This document shows, piece by piece, positions 51,433 through 61,407 of a stretch of DNA of 64,000 bases; position 1 is the stretch's first letter, and the number at the start of each line of letters is the position of its first letter. The stretch is taken from assembly GCA_035772405.1 (NCBI GenBank), contig JAYKKM010000226.1:496001-560000 (forward strand), given 5' to 3'. Made by a program: the position numbers and the translations under genes. Source of the stretch: Chrysogorgia sp. JL179-B06 (taxonomy: Eukaryota > Cnidaria > Anthozoa > Scleralcyonacea > Chrysogorgiidae). The notes under the pieces are model-generated. The model was not told the DNA's origin, did no database searches, and saw nothing but the letters and a program-made list of their open reading frames with translations.

Positions 51433-51771
51433 ATGGCTGAAGACTCACAGACGGCTGTTGACGCTAAGATCACAGCTGATGTGAAAAGTGTTAAGGTGAA
51501 GGACCCAAAACGTGTCGCTGCTGGTAAGAAGTTGGCTGAGATATCGAAAGCTGCGAAAGAAAAGAAAATGCGTGAAATGATAGTCAACGAAGAACAGAGT
51601 AGTGAGTGGAGCTATGGTTACATTGTTGGAACACTTGGTGTTATCATCGCCGCTGCTTCGCTATGGTACACAATTAGCAGCGAAAAAGAAACACCCGCGA
51701 GTACTGCAGCAGCACCCACGTCAGAAAGTCATAGAACTTGTCGCCCAACACTCGACACATTTGATTCTTGA
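51433..51771 (+). CDS. Small Polinton membrane protein (112 aa)
   Basis: Starts MAEDSQTAVDAKITADVKSV; residues 24-45 hold KVKDPKRVAAGKKLAEISKA, a basic helical segment I recall as recurrent in Polinton proteins. Then comes a membrane helix (YGYIVGTLGVIIAAASLWYT) and an Ala/Thr-rich tail. Layout: basic cytosolic or interior N-terminus, one membrane pass. Preceded by the phased repeat region and CGTGATAGTGTATTAG. Function unknown. Confidence 0.7.
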   Translation: MAEDSQTAVDAKITADVKSVKVKDPKRVAAGKKLAEISKAAKEKKMREMIVNEEQSSEWSYGYIVGTLGVIIAAASLWYTISSEKETPASTAAAPTSESHRTCRPTLDTFDS

Positions 51772-51794
51772 ACAAAACACACTACAATGTATAT

Positions 51795-52031
51795 ATGGCT
51801 GCGATCGATCGAAAAGAACTTATGAACGAATTGTACGATGCGCTTCTTGTTACGACTGGCGCTGTGGTAGTGAGTATGATTTCGAAAAAGGCTTTGGGAG
51901 AACCATTGGGAACACCAGAGACTGTGAAAGGCACAGTGAAACTTGCTGCAGCTGTTGGTGCAGGAACGTTGTTAGTAAAATGGATGCAATCAAAAAAGTG
52001 GATACCGACAGATCCATTCAAATCAACGTAA
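51795..52031 (+). CDS. Small hydrophobic Polinton protein (78 aa)
   Basis: Starts MAAIDRKELMNELYDALLVT directly after TATAT. Two hydrophobic stretches, LLVTTGAVVVSMISKK and TVKLAAAVGAGTLLVKWM, are separated by a short GTPETVKG loop, suggesting a helical hairpin in a membrane. Ends 4 bp before the next start. An upstream in-frame Met at 51768 overlaps the previous gene and is not favoured. Confidence 0.65.
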   Translation: MAAIDRKELMNELYDALLVTTGAVVVSMISKKALGEPLGTPETVKGTVKLAAAVGAGTLLVKWMQSKKWIPTDPFKST

Positions 52032-52035
52032 GTTA

Positions 52036-52458
52036 ATGGTGAGCGTTGTGGCTGGAGGGATTTTTAATGCAGTGGCTTTTGCAGGTGCTGGCTTTATGTT
52101 TTCAAAGTTTAATCACACAGGCTATGAAGCTGAGATGAAGAGACACAACCATGCGTTGGAGCAGTTAGCTAGTGCGAAAGAAGTGTGGTATGAAAATGAG
52201 GTCGCTAAGAAAGATCATGAGATCCAACGTTTGCGACAACAGCTCTCTGATGCTAATGCTGACATCAATGACACAAACCACGCGTTGGAAGAACTTAGAA
52301 GCGTAATGACCATTCACTACAGCGGTCGAGTGTTCACTGAGAGTCCGAAGATTGCGGATTACTACCAACCGAGTGCGGAAATGAGGGAATACCAATTGTT
52401 GTTTGTTGGTGCGTTAGGTTTGGGCAGTGGAATAGCGGTATGGGTACTCACTCGATAA
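52036..52458 (+). CDS. Polinton membrane protein with central coiled coil (140 aa)
   Basis: Starts MVSVVAGGIFNAVAFAGAGF with a hydrophobic N-terminus, then a heptad-rich region (YEAEMKRHNHALEQLASAKE to NDTNHALEELRS, residues about 33-92), a SPKIADYYQPSAEM segment, and a C-terminal membrane helix (LLFVGALGLGSGIAVWVL). The layout resembles an unnamed, widely shared Polinton protein as I remember it. Two anchors joined by a coiled coil would suit a membrane-bridging or fusion-related role, which is only a guess. Confidence 0.7.
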   Translation: MVSVVAGGIFNAVAFAGAGFMFSKFNHTGYEAEMKRHNHALEQLASAKEVWYENEVAKKDHEIQRLRQQLSDANADINDTNHALEELRSVMTIHYSGRVFTESPKIADYYQPSAEMREYQLLFVGALGLGSGIAVWVLTR

Positions 52459-52483
52459 AAAAAATGTTGGAGTAGTATAAGTG
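52459..52483 (+). promoter_or_regulatory. Early-type promoter motif of the VLTF3-like gene
   Basis: A8 then TGTTGGAGTAGTATAAGTG directly before ATG 52484, with the shared GGAGTA-TATA core. Confidence 0.6.
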
Positions 52484-53062
52484 ATGGACAAACTTATGAG
52501 GCAGATGAGTTATGGTTTGACAATTGATGAGATCGCGAGTGAGACGCAAATTGAGTGTGGAGGCACCTCCAGGCTTTACTACTGCTCGGATTGTGACGTT
52601 GTGAAAAACATGACTGGTTGTGGTGGGTACGCGTGTCCAAAGTGTGGCGACATCGAATGGGGTTACACTCAGAGTTATAGCGACATGAGACTCACACGAC
52701 TAAAAAGCGTTCACAAGCGGTCTTGGTGGATGGGGAGGAGACTGCGGAACGTTGTGAAGGGTGAGCACCTCGAGTTGATAAAAGAGGACTTCTTGAAAGT
52801 TGTCAATGTGTTGTACTCACACAATTTGATAAAGGGTAGAAACGTCAGCAGATACGGATACTACATTATTAGGTTGTGTCATAGAAGACAACTCGAGACA
52901 CTCGAAAGGGTGTCAGACCTTAAAGACGGAAAGGTGAAAGAGAAGTTTGACGACAATCTGTTTGGGGTGGTGTATCCAAAGTTGGGATGGTGTGAAAGTA
53001 GCGATCGTTATTACAATGAGTGGGCTAAGAAAAAAAAGTGTAGTATAAGTATAAGCCAATGA
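52484..53062 (+). CDS. Zinc-ribbon protein resembling late transcription factor VLTF3
   Basis: 192 residues. A zinc ribbon is clear: Cys34-x2-Cys37 (YYCSDCDVV) and Cys51-x2-Cys54 (YACPKCGDI). After it come KSVHKRSWWMGRRLRN, a basic helical region, HLELIKEDFLKVVNVLYSHN, and GYYIIRLCHRRQLETLERV, an order similar to the VLTF3 family of poxviruses and other large DNA viruses (ribbon, YKR-like motif, helical tail). The identification rests on this order, not on a search. Its stop overlaps the polymerase start as ATGA at 53059. It may direct late transcription of the capsid genes. Confidence 0.5.
   Translation: MDKLMRQMSYGLTIDEIASETQIECGGTSRLYYCSDCDVVKNMTGCGGYACPKCGDIEWGYTQSYSDMRLTRLKSVHKRSWWMGRRLRNVVKGEHLELIKEDFLKVVNVLYSHNLIKGRNVSRYGYYIIRLCHRRQLETLERVSDLKDGKVKEKFDDNLFGVVYPKLGWCESSDRYYNEWAKKKKCSISISQ
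53030..53058 (+). promoter_or_regulatory. Early-type promoter motif of polymerase B, inside the upstream gene
   Basis: A8-rich GAAAAAAAAGTGTAGTATAA then GTATAAGCCA-ATG. The GTAGTATAAGT core equals that of the upstream gene, although it lies within its last codons. Confidence 0.55.
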
Positions 53063-56000
53063 GTCGGACTGTGAAAACCCCACTGACAAGAAGACAAGTC
53101 GAGGTTGGTGGGCGGACGCATAATAAACTTGTTAGAACTGGTGCGATTCGCTCTAGCTACACAAATGCAGCCGCTGTGAACCTACTAACAGATAGAGCAA
53201 CCAACGTTCACGGCTTTTTTGGAGACCAAGAAACACAATCCACAGTTGAAGACCATAGTGACGCATCGTCGACGCAGCTGTTGGATCGAGCACTGAGAGG
53301 GTTCACAAGGTCCTATGGAGTCGAGGTAATTGATGCTAGAGACATCAATCAGGTAAATGCGACTAGAAGCACCGTCACTAGCCTTTTGAGACGCGAGTTG
53401 GGTGAGACTAGTGGGATGAAAGTGGTAGAGACAGTTAAGGTCACTTTCGAGAAAGTCCTAGAGCGTGATAAGACCACATATAAAACTGCCTACTTTAACA
53501 GCGAGACGTTCGTCGTCATTAACGAGCACGATATTGAAGGTGTTACCAATCGCGGATCGGAACAGATTTTGACGCGGATAGCTGGGTGGTTATCCGAGGG
53601 GTCTGGATGGACTATCGACAAAATAGACGCACACTACGTTAATATTGCTATTTATAGACCTTTGAATGGGAGTAGCTACATTGCGTTACCAAAGGAGCTG
53701 CGCAATAGTATGAAGGGTTTGATAAACGTAAATAATGGGGACGACAACGAGTGCTTTAGATGGTGTCACCTAGCACATAAGTTTCCTGTTGGAAAAAACT
53801 CTGATAGAACGTCGAAGTACGCTAGACGTGTCAGTGAGTTGAACTACGACGGAATTGACTTCCCAGTCACACTCAAAGACTACAACAAGATTGAAAAGGC
53901 TAACGATATTAGCATTAATGTTTTTGGGTATGAAAATAAGCAACCATTCCCCGTGTACGTTTCTAAGGAGATGTATCCTGACCATATGGACCTATTGTTG
54001 ATAACTACCGACGGCAACAAGCACTATGTGTACATTCGCGACTTCAACAAATTCATGTACCGTCAGACAGAGCATAAGGCGAGAAAGCACTTTTGTAGAT
54101 ATTGCCTGCAGTGTTTTAGTCGTGAGGACGTGCTTGAAAGTCATATTGAAGTGTGTTTGGTCATCAATGGGAAGCAAGCTATAAAAATGCCACAAAAAGG
54201 TGCGAAAGTAAAATATGAGAATTTTAGTAGACAGCTAAACGTACCATTTGTGGTGTACGCAGACTTTGAGGCTATCACACAGAAGGTGCACACAGCGACA
54301 CCATCAAGCAAGTGTAGCTACACAAATGCTTATCAGAGGCATGTTGACTGTGGTTATGGGTATAAATTGGTTTGTTGCTACGACGACGAGTATAGTAAGC
54401 CAGTAAAAGTGTACCGCGGTGAAAATGCAGTCAACAAGTTCATTGGGGAGATGTTAGAAATTGTCGAATATTGTAAAGAAACATCTGAGAGTCACTTTAA
54501 CAAAGAAATGGTGCTGACTGATGACGATAAACAAAACTTTGACGAGGCTAAAAGTTGTCATATTTGCAGTGTTGAGTACATTAGCGCTGACGTTAGAGTG
54601 AGAGACCACTGTCATGTCTCAGGTAAGTACAGAGGGTCCGCGCATCGTGAGTGTAACGTGAACTTTAAGTTGACTGATAAAATTCCTGTGATCTTTCATA
54701 ACTTACGTGGTTACGACAGCCATTTCATTATGCAGGAGATTGGCAAGTTTGGTCAAGACATAAATGTGATACCTAACAACATGGAGAAGTACATGGCGTT
54801 CATGCTTGGAAAAAACTTGGTATTTTTGGACAGCTTTCAGTTCATGAGTAGTGGTCTAGACAACTTGGTGAAGAACCTACCAAGAGACGCTTTCAAATAC
54901 ACGTCAGAAGTGTTTCATGACGAGGGGTTGGCACTTATGACAAGAAAGGGGGTCTATCCCTATAACTATATGGACTCCTTTGATAAATTCGACGAATGCG
55001 AGCTACCCTCCAAAAAGGACTTCTACAGTATTTTGAATGACGCAGATATTACGGAAGAAATGCATGAGCGCGCTTGCGATGTGTGGGACTACTTCGACGT
55101 TGAAAATATGGGTGGGTATCACGACCTGTATTTGAAAAGTGATGTGCTCTTGCTTGCTGACGTTTTTGAGAACTTTAGAAAGACATGTCATCGTGAGTAT
55201 AAATTAGACCCGTGTCACTATTTCACATCGCCTGGGTTGGCTTGGGATGCCATGTTGAAGATGACTGGAGTGGAACTCGAATTATTGTCTGACATTGACA
55301 TGTTCCAGTTCGTAGAATTAGGTATGCGTGGTGGTGTGAGCTACATATGCAACAGACATGGCGTGGCAAATAATAAATACATGGAGGGGTATGATAAAAC
55401 GCAAGAGTCGAAGTATTTGATGTATCTTGATGCTAACAATTTGTATGGGTGGGCAATGAGCCAAAGTCTTCCCACGGGTGGTTTTAAATGGTTGACTAAG
55501 AAAGAAATAAAAAAGGTTAATCTATGCGACTATCACAACAACAGTAAAAAGGGCTTACTACTTGAAGTTGACTTGGAATACCCAGACCATTTGCATGACC
55601 TACATAACGATTACCCGCTGGCTCCTGAGAAGATGGAGATAACTGTTGACATGTTGTCGGAGTACTGCACGAAAATCAAAAATAAGTTTAACGTGAGTGT
55701 TGGTGGTGTGAAGAAGCTGGTGACTAATTTGATGGACAAAAAAAAGTATGTGTGTCACTATAGAAATCTGCAGTTGTACACGGATCTTGGATTAGAAAAT
55801 CAAAAAGGTGTATAGGGTCCTACAATTTGATCAGTCCAAGTGGTTAGGCAAGTACATTGACTTTAACACAGTCAAAAGAACTGCGGCTAAGAACGCTTTT
55901 GAGAAGGACTTCTTCAAGTTAATGAACAACAGTGTGTTTGGAAAAACAATGGAAAACTTGAGGAAGCGTGTGGACGTAAGATTAGTGACCACTGGGAGGA

Positions 56001-56731
56001 AATTTAAAAAGCTTGTCTCGAAGCCGACGTTTGTGTCTTGCAAGATATTTAGCGAGAACTTAGTCGCTGTCCATAAAGTTAAAGAAACGCTGACATTGAA
56101 CAGGCCTGCATATGTGGGTATGTGCATACTAGACTTGAGCAAAACGCTGATGTATGATTTTCACTATAATTACATTATGAAAAAGTACTCTAGCGACACC
56201 TGCAGATTGCACTTCACTGACACCGACAGTCTGCTGTACACAATCAAAACTAATGACGTTTATTCTGACTTCATGATGGAGCGCGAAAAGTTTGACAATA
56301 GCGACTATCCTGCAGACAACCCATTCGCTTTCAAAGAGAACAAGAAAGTTATTGGCAAGATGAAAGACGAGTGCGCTGGGACGCCAATTATTGAGTTTGT
56401 TGGGTTGCGTAGTAAGATGTACAGTTATTTGAAAGAGGATGGAGGTGGTGGGAAAACTGCTAAAGGTATTAGAAAGAACATAATTAAAAAGGTAATCAGA
56501 CACGAAGATTATAAAAGTGTGTTACTTGAGCAGAAACAATTGCGGCACACAATGAAGACCATTAGAAGTGTCAAACATCAGCTCGGTAGTTATGAAATTA
56601 ATAAAGTATCGCTATCCTGTTTTGATGATAAACGATACCTTTTAGAAAATGGTATTGACTCCTACGCGTATGGTCACAAAAACATTGAAGTGAGAGACAC
56701 ACCCACTGAAAATAGTGAACAAACGGACTAA
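53059..56731 (+). pseudogene. polB: Protein-primed DNA polymerase B, one-base insertion
   Basis: The first frame encodes 918 residues: a Polinton-specific N-terminal region, Cys/His finger (HFCRYCLQCFSREDVLESH, about 350), ExoI DFEA (402-405), an HNH-like insertion with CHICSVEY...RDHCHVSGKYRG...HRECN (500-533), ExoII FHNLRGYDSHF (546), ExoIII-type region SDVLLLADVFENF and palm motif A DANNLYGWAM (791-800). The frame ends at 55815; the +1 frame from about 55800 supplies VLQFDQSKWLGKYIDF, motif B MNNSVFGKTMENLR and motif C FTDTDSLLY, ending TENSEQTD at 56731. Span 3673 bp, one over a multiple of three: a single extra base near 55796-55807. It would replicate the linear genome from a terminal protein. 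Confidence 0.95.
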
Positions 56732-56817
56732 TTCGCAAAACAACTGACCACCTGTTAGTCAATGTTGTTAACCAATCAAAAGAGCACCATTTCGCTATCC
56801 ATTTGGATAAAACATCA

Positions 56818-56848
56818 CCACTAGAATCAAAATCTAGTGGGTTTTTTT
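56818..56848 (+). terminator. Hairpin followed by T7 after polymerase B
   Basis: CCACTAGA (56818-56825), a 7-base loop, TCTAGTGG (56833-56840), then G and TTTTTTT. The stem is a perfect 8 bp. It lies 87 bp past the polymerase stop. It has the look of a transcript-end signal of hairpin-plus-U type, which would be unusual for a nuclear gene. Confidence 0.55.
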
Positions 56849-56884
56849 CGCGCGTGAATTGAGACAACAGCAGTCGTAGTTTGT

Positions 56885-57055
56885 TGAACAAAAACGCGAA
56901 AATGTTGAAACGACACTCTCTATTTTTTAAATATGTGAAAATGATGAAGCGACACTTTCTATTTTTAAATATGCGAAAATGTTGAAACGGCACTTTCTAT
57001 TTTTTAAATATGTGAAAATGACGAAGCGACACATTCTATTTTTAAATATGACTGA
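56885..57055 (-). repeat. Subterminal iterons, right
   Basis: Four copies of GAAAATGTTGAAACG or GAAAATGAYGAAGCG, spacing about 40-46 bp, linked by ACACTTTCTATTTTTAAATA. They correspond to the left iterons in inverted orientation, with different copy number and linker. Confidence 0.85.
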
Positions 57056-57174
57056 AACAATACCAAATTTAGCGAAAATCGTGATTTGGTATTGTCTCGT
57101 TAGTCTCGCGTGTGTTTGACATCAATTGAGTAGAAAACGTGGGAGGGGTGTCTAGCTTGATTAATGATCGCCAT

Positions 57175-57341
57175 AGTAGTATAGAGAGTGGGGCTGCGAG
57201 CATATCAATGTTAACCGTAAACGTAAATACCGAAACATCGCCAAATTTGTCGAGTCGCGACTTGGCACAAATTTGGTGATGTTTTAGTATTTATATTACG
57301 GTTAACATTGATGAGCTCGCAGCCCCACTCTCTATACTACT
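57175..57341. repeat. 167-bp terminal palindrome, right
   Basis: Same length and same mismatches as the left one, in the same orientation relative to the element end, so the two ends are one sequence and not flip-flop isomers. Confidence 0.92.
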
Positions 57342-58970
57342 AACAAAACCACTAATTTTAAATAAAGACAATCATGTCATCCGTCATCTTGTTGTAATAG
57401 TTTGACTAATTAACTGGGAAGTTGGTGACGTCACACCTGGGGTAAATCTGATGGAACTACTCTGTGGGTAACCGAGTTTCCGTGGAATGCTTTTTAAATG
57501 GTGTGGTTTAATTAAAAAGGAAGACATTCACAAAAATCGAGTTTCAAACTTATAGACATGTGGATGGCTAGAAATAAATTTCGCTTTACCCCGGTTGTGA
57601 CGTCACACGCATATTGCAAATACATCCAAGAATGCGTTTTTACAACCTCAAACTATTATACTCAGGCTATTTAAGTTACTTCGCGTTTTTTACGCGAATA
57701 TTAACGACAAATTAATTAAATGCGGAGGAAATTAACAGTGTGATGCCAAATTAAATCACGAATGAGTCTGAATCTCTAAAACAAAGTTTCGATGATGAAG
57801 TGATACCGAAAATGTGTTTTCAAAAGATGGTGTAGAATTTGTCACATGTAACACTTGAACCAAATGGTATGTGGATTTATGCCGAAGTTACACTTAATAT
57901 AACTTGCAGAAGATGAAAATATATAAGTGGTTGTCTAAAGTTTAATGTTTCTTCAGCGCAGAAATTTGATGTCAAGTAAAATAAATTGTTTGTAAGAATG
58001 AGTTGTGGTCTTTTGAACTTTTAAAACTTTGCCTGGGCCAAAACACAGGACGTGTTTCACCCGATCCCCGCGCTTTTATTTATCAGAAAATTTACATATT
58101 TTGCAGTCGGAAAAAAAACGGCATTAGATTATGTTTTTTGTATTTTTTCTTCTAGGGTTATTAGAGTTAAGATTAGATCTTTTTGAAGACTGCCGGTCAT
58201 ACGCGCAAAATAAATTGCCGGCTATCTATTCACAGCTGCGTTAAGAATAAGAATGTATTTCATAAAGCCCTGCAGCAATACCGTTTTTCTGAACATTATT
58301 TTTTTATTGTTGTTTCGAAAAACAGCAAAAGGTTGTAAGGACTCTGGTTGTTTCACAAACGGAGTAACTAGATAGCCGCAGTCATTATACAGTATATGTT
58401 TTAAATATATGTTGGCTGCCGACTATATACTGTATAAGGTTATATGTTTTAGCCGGCAGCCGGTATATATGTAAAGTGAGTATATAGCCGGAACCATAGG
58501 TTATGTTTTTTACTGAAAGATATAGTTTCACGCGTATGTTTAATTTATTTTATTTTAGGATTTATAGAGTTATATATAGGATGAGGGTTATAGGGTTAGC
58601 ATTTTAAAATTTAGGTATCTTAATTCCTTGAATGTTGTTAAAGACTGCCGTTTCTTTATAAAATATCCGTTTGCTGGTTATCCGTAGTCACAGCGTTTCA
58701 CAAACGCATAACTACGCTATAAGTTTCAACTAGCAAGCAAGCGGGCGAGGGGTTGTTGCGTATACGTATTTCTAGTATTATATTGTCAATATACTCAACT
58801 GTATTAAATTTAATTTAACATACCTTTTAGTGCTGGCAGATCTATAGCTGGTAACTCTCTCGCTTTATAATTTCAATAAAGTAGTGTTTAGATTTTTATA
58901 AGAAGGAATCTTTGTATTCCATAAGCTTTCTCGACATTGTAGTGATTCCAAGAGAAGCGAAGTTGCTTGA
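57342..58970. other. No gene seen right of the Polinton
   Basis: AT-rich sequence with no coding similarity. A TATATGTTTTAAATATATGTT region with CCGGCAGCCGG-type short inverted repeats is at 58390-58500. No continuation of the gypsy integrase or an LTR was recognised next to the element. Confidence 0.5.
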
Positions 58971-59067
58971 TCCGTCCACCGAACACCGCCCGCCATGACA
59001 GTTTAGCACAGTTTCCTTGACACGGGCAAATTTTGAACATGACAAGTTTTTCCTTAACAAGTTTCCT

Positions 59068-59101
59068 TGTTCAAAAGCTGGCACGCCGGCTTTTGAACAA
59101 G
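59068..59101. repeat. Hairpin with TTGTTCAAAAGC arms
   Basis: TTGTTCAAAAGC and GCTTTTGAACAA flank a 10-base loop. The neighbourhood (59020-59190) repeats TTGAACAAG, ACTTGTCAA and TTGTCAA in both orientations, so it is a small foldback. Confidence 0.75.
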
Positions 59102-59204
59102 TGTACTTGTCAAGGAAAACTTGTCATGTTTCCTCATTCACACGAGCAAATTGTCAACTTGTCAAATTGTCAAATGCCAAAGAAAACTTGCTCGTGTAAA
59201 CTAG

Positions 59205-60085
59205 GCTTTAGGGTGTGTTTTGCTCTAACGTGTGTTTTTTTACACTGTTATACACCAAGGGGTTTTAAAACACAAATGTTGTGTTTTATAACACACCGAT
59301 GTGTGTTTAATTTAATTAATTTAAGGTGTGACTCTGACACACTAGTGTGACACACTATAATGTGTCAATTTATACACATGGTTCGAAATAGATTTGCACA
59401 CCTTTTTCTGTGTTGTAAAAGAATTGAAGTATTTACCGGTTTCCTTATAACACACCATAGGGCATGTTATAACACACCACAAGGTGTGCAAACGCTACGA
59501 ATTAAAACGCTTTAACCTGTGTTAATTAGACACATGAAAAGACGAGTGAATATGAGGACAAAAAAGGTTGTTATTAATTAACGTATACTTTTTTAAGAGT
59601 GTAGGATTTAACTACTCCGGCGTTCATGCGTGGTTAACCTACCAAGTGAAACCGGTTGTATAAATTAAAGTATATAGTTACACTAGAAACCCAGCCGTGT
59701 TGCAAACGTGTTGAAACAACACGCACTTTTGTCCCCTCAGATGACACACTAAAAGTGTGTTGAACACGGTTTTGGCGTGTTGTTTTTGACGTGTTGTTTT
59801 TGGCGTGTTGTAAAATAACACGCTTTTGGTGTGTTGTTTAGGAACACGCTTTGACGTGTTGTACAGATGACGTGTTATTCAGGAACACACATTTGGCGTG
59901 TTGTTCAGAACACTTTCTTGTTTTGTCCCCTCAGATGACACATTTTTGACGTGTTATCAATCTTAGCGTGTTGTTGGAACACACATGTGTGTTCTTACAA
60001 CACGTCAAGAAAAGACACATCAAAAACGTGTCGTCTGAGAAACAAAACTAAAACACGCCAAAAGCGTGTTCCTAAACAATACACC
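59205..60085. repeat. Clusters of GTGTTGT/ACAACAC and GTGTTATAACAC motifs
   Basis: From 59210 to 59510 TGTGTTATAACACACC-like palindromes recur. From 59700 to 60085 GCGTGTTGT, GACGTGTTGT and complements occur more than fifteen times, with GTCCCCTCAGATGACACA at 59733 and 59931. Probable subterminal repeats of one or two DNA transposons; similar words recur near 63885-63940. Confidence 0.6.
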
Positions 60086-61407
60086 TTACTCCTGTTTAGC
60101 TAAACTATGTCTATAGATACAGAATAATCAAAGCATATCATTTTAATTTTTTTAATCAACTTTATTTTAAGTTTGAGCTTGGTTTCTTGCTGCTTGAACC
60201 ATTCAATAAGTTGTGAGCAATTAGTAATGTCCTCCAGGAGTTTTCAAACAGATGATGATTGAAATGCCACCTTGCTTTTCTCAATCTGCATTTGCATGGA
60301 TATTTTTCTGTCCTTGTTTTTCTATTCTCAATCTAATTAAAAAGAAAGATCAAAATAAATTATTTTTTAAAAATGTGGTTAACAGGCCTTTTCCATTTCT
60401 CAAATGTTTGAGCTATTTTGAAAATGATATTTATACAAGATGGCTTCACATCTTCCGTGTGAGAAGTTCTGCGCAGTGGTGATGCCAGGCCGCACAATTT
60501 TGGGGAGGCAATAGGCAACTTACACTACGAATGAATCCCTATCAATCCTTTTTAATAATATGGTATATTGGTTTCAATTATATTGAAAGTCACGTGAACT
60601 GCTACAATACTTTGAGATCTTGCCAATAGGTTGGTAATGATGTAATTATTCGGTGTAAGAGTGTGCTATCTGATTGACTAATCTTTGGGTTAGGATTAGG
60701 GTAGGGTTAGGGTTATAGTTCATTAAGTTTAGGGACGGACCATTAGAAAAGTGATGGGAGGGGTGGGGAATCTTGGGAGGGGTAGCATCTTGTAAATTTC
60801 ATTGTAAAAATGGCTCAAACGTTTGAGACTATAGGAAAAGGTTTGTTTACCACTCATGATGGTGTCGTTCTGCTGAACGTCTGTCTTTTTGTATAATTTA
60901 AAACAACTGGTAAAAATCAGGCAGTACAAGTACTGTATCTAGCAAAATTACTTTACGTATTATTTATGGAAAAACAAGTTACAAAGGACGAATAAAAAAT
61001 GCTGAGAAACTAGAAGAACAACGAATGACGTGGTCCGAAAACACAATCTACTGAATGAAATTAACGAAATGACTGTATTAAACGGAATAAAACTCCATAC
61101 TTCGGCCGTAAAAATTACATGGTCGACAAAACTAGCGGGTCACCGAATCACATTTGTTGTTTTAATAAACTGAATCTACCTCCAAATACCTGGTAAACAT
61201 ACATCCGAAAATAACGGAACAGAAACCGCTTTAGAGTTCAACTTTTGAAAAGAACAACTCATGTGGTTTACTCACCCAGAATTCAACAGTATTCTTTGTC
61301 ATCAGAATTTTCTGTTTACAGTATTTAAATCCTACATTTGGGCTAAAATCCAGTGGTCTATTGTCTATCTTTGCTCCAGTTTGAAAAGGCATTCAAAATG
61401 ACCGGGC
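60086..61407. other. No gene seen
   Basis: AT-rich. GGTTAGGATTAGGGTAGGGTT, a telomere-like run, lies at about 60693-60715. Confidence 0.45.

Larger units (their letters stand above)
37806..57341. mobile_element. Polinton/Maverick element (endogenous adintovirus-like), 19.5 kb
   Basis: Long terminal inverted repeats bound a gene set diagnostic of Polintons: protein-primed DNA polymerase B, retroviral-type integrase with chromodomain, A32-like packaging ATPase and double-jelly-roll capsid protein. The outer flanks are AACAAC (37800-37805) and AACAAA (57342-57347), an imperfect version of the 6-bp target duplication these elements make. Without the hAT insertion the length is about 18.35 kb, within the usual 15-20 kb. 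Gene density is very high (overlaps of 1-4 bp), unlike the flanks. Polintons are linear, probably virion-forming, and integrate by their own integrase. Confidence 0.95.
56690..57341 (-). repeat. Right terminal inverted repeat of Polinton
   Basis: Inverted partner of the left repeat. The inner edge contains CACTGAAAATAGTGAACAAA in the last codons of the polymerase gene. Confidence 0.9.

Noticed and set aside
50570..51448. Longer 292-residue version of the C2H2 protein
   Set aside because: The extra N-terminus crosses the phased repeats and promoter motif; the ATG at 51298 follows the motif directly.
57342..57420. Continuation of gypsy integrase or LTR right of the Polinton
   Set aside because: No residue pattern or LTR-like ends were recognised, so the gypsy is not claimed on that side.
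60690..60720. True telomere or chromosome end
   Set aside because: Only a few TTAGGG-like units, embedded in unique sequence on both sides.
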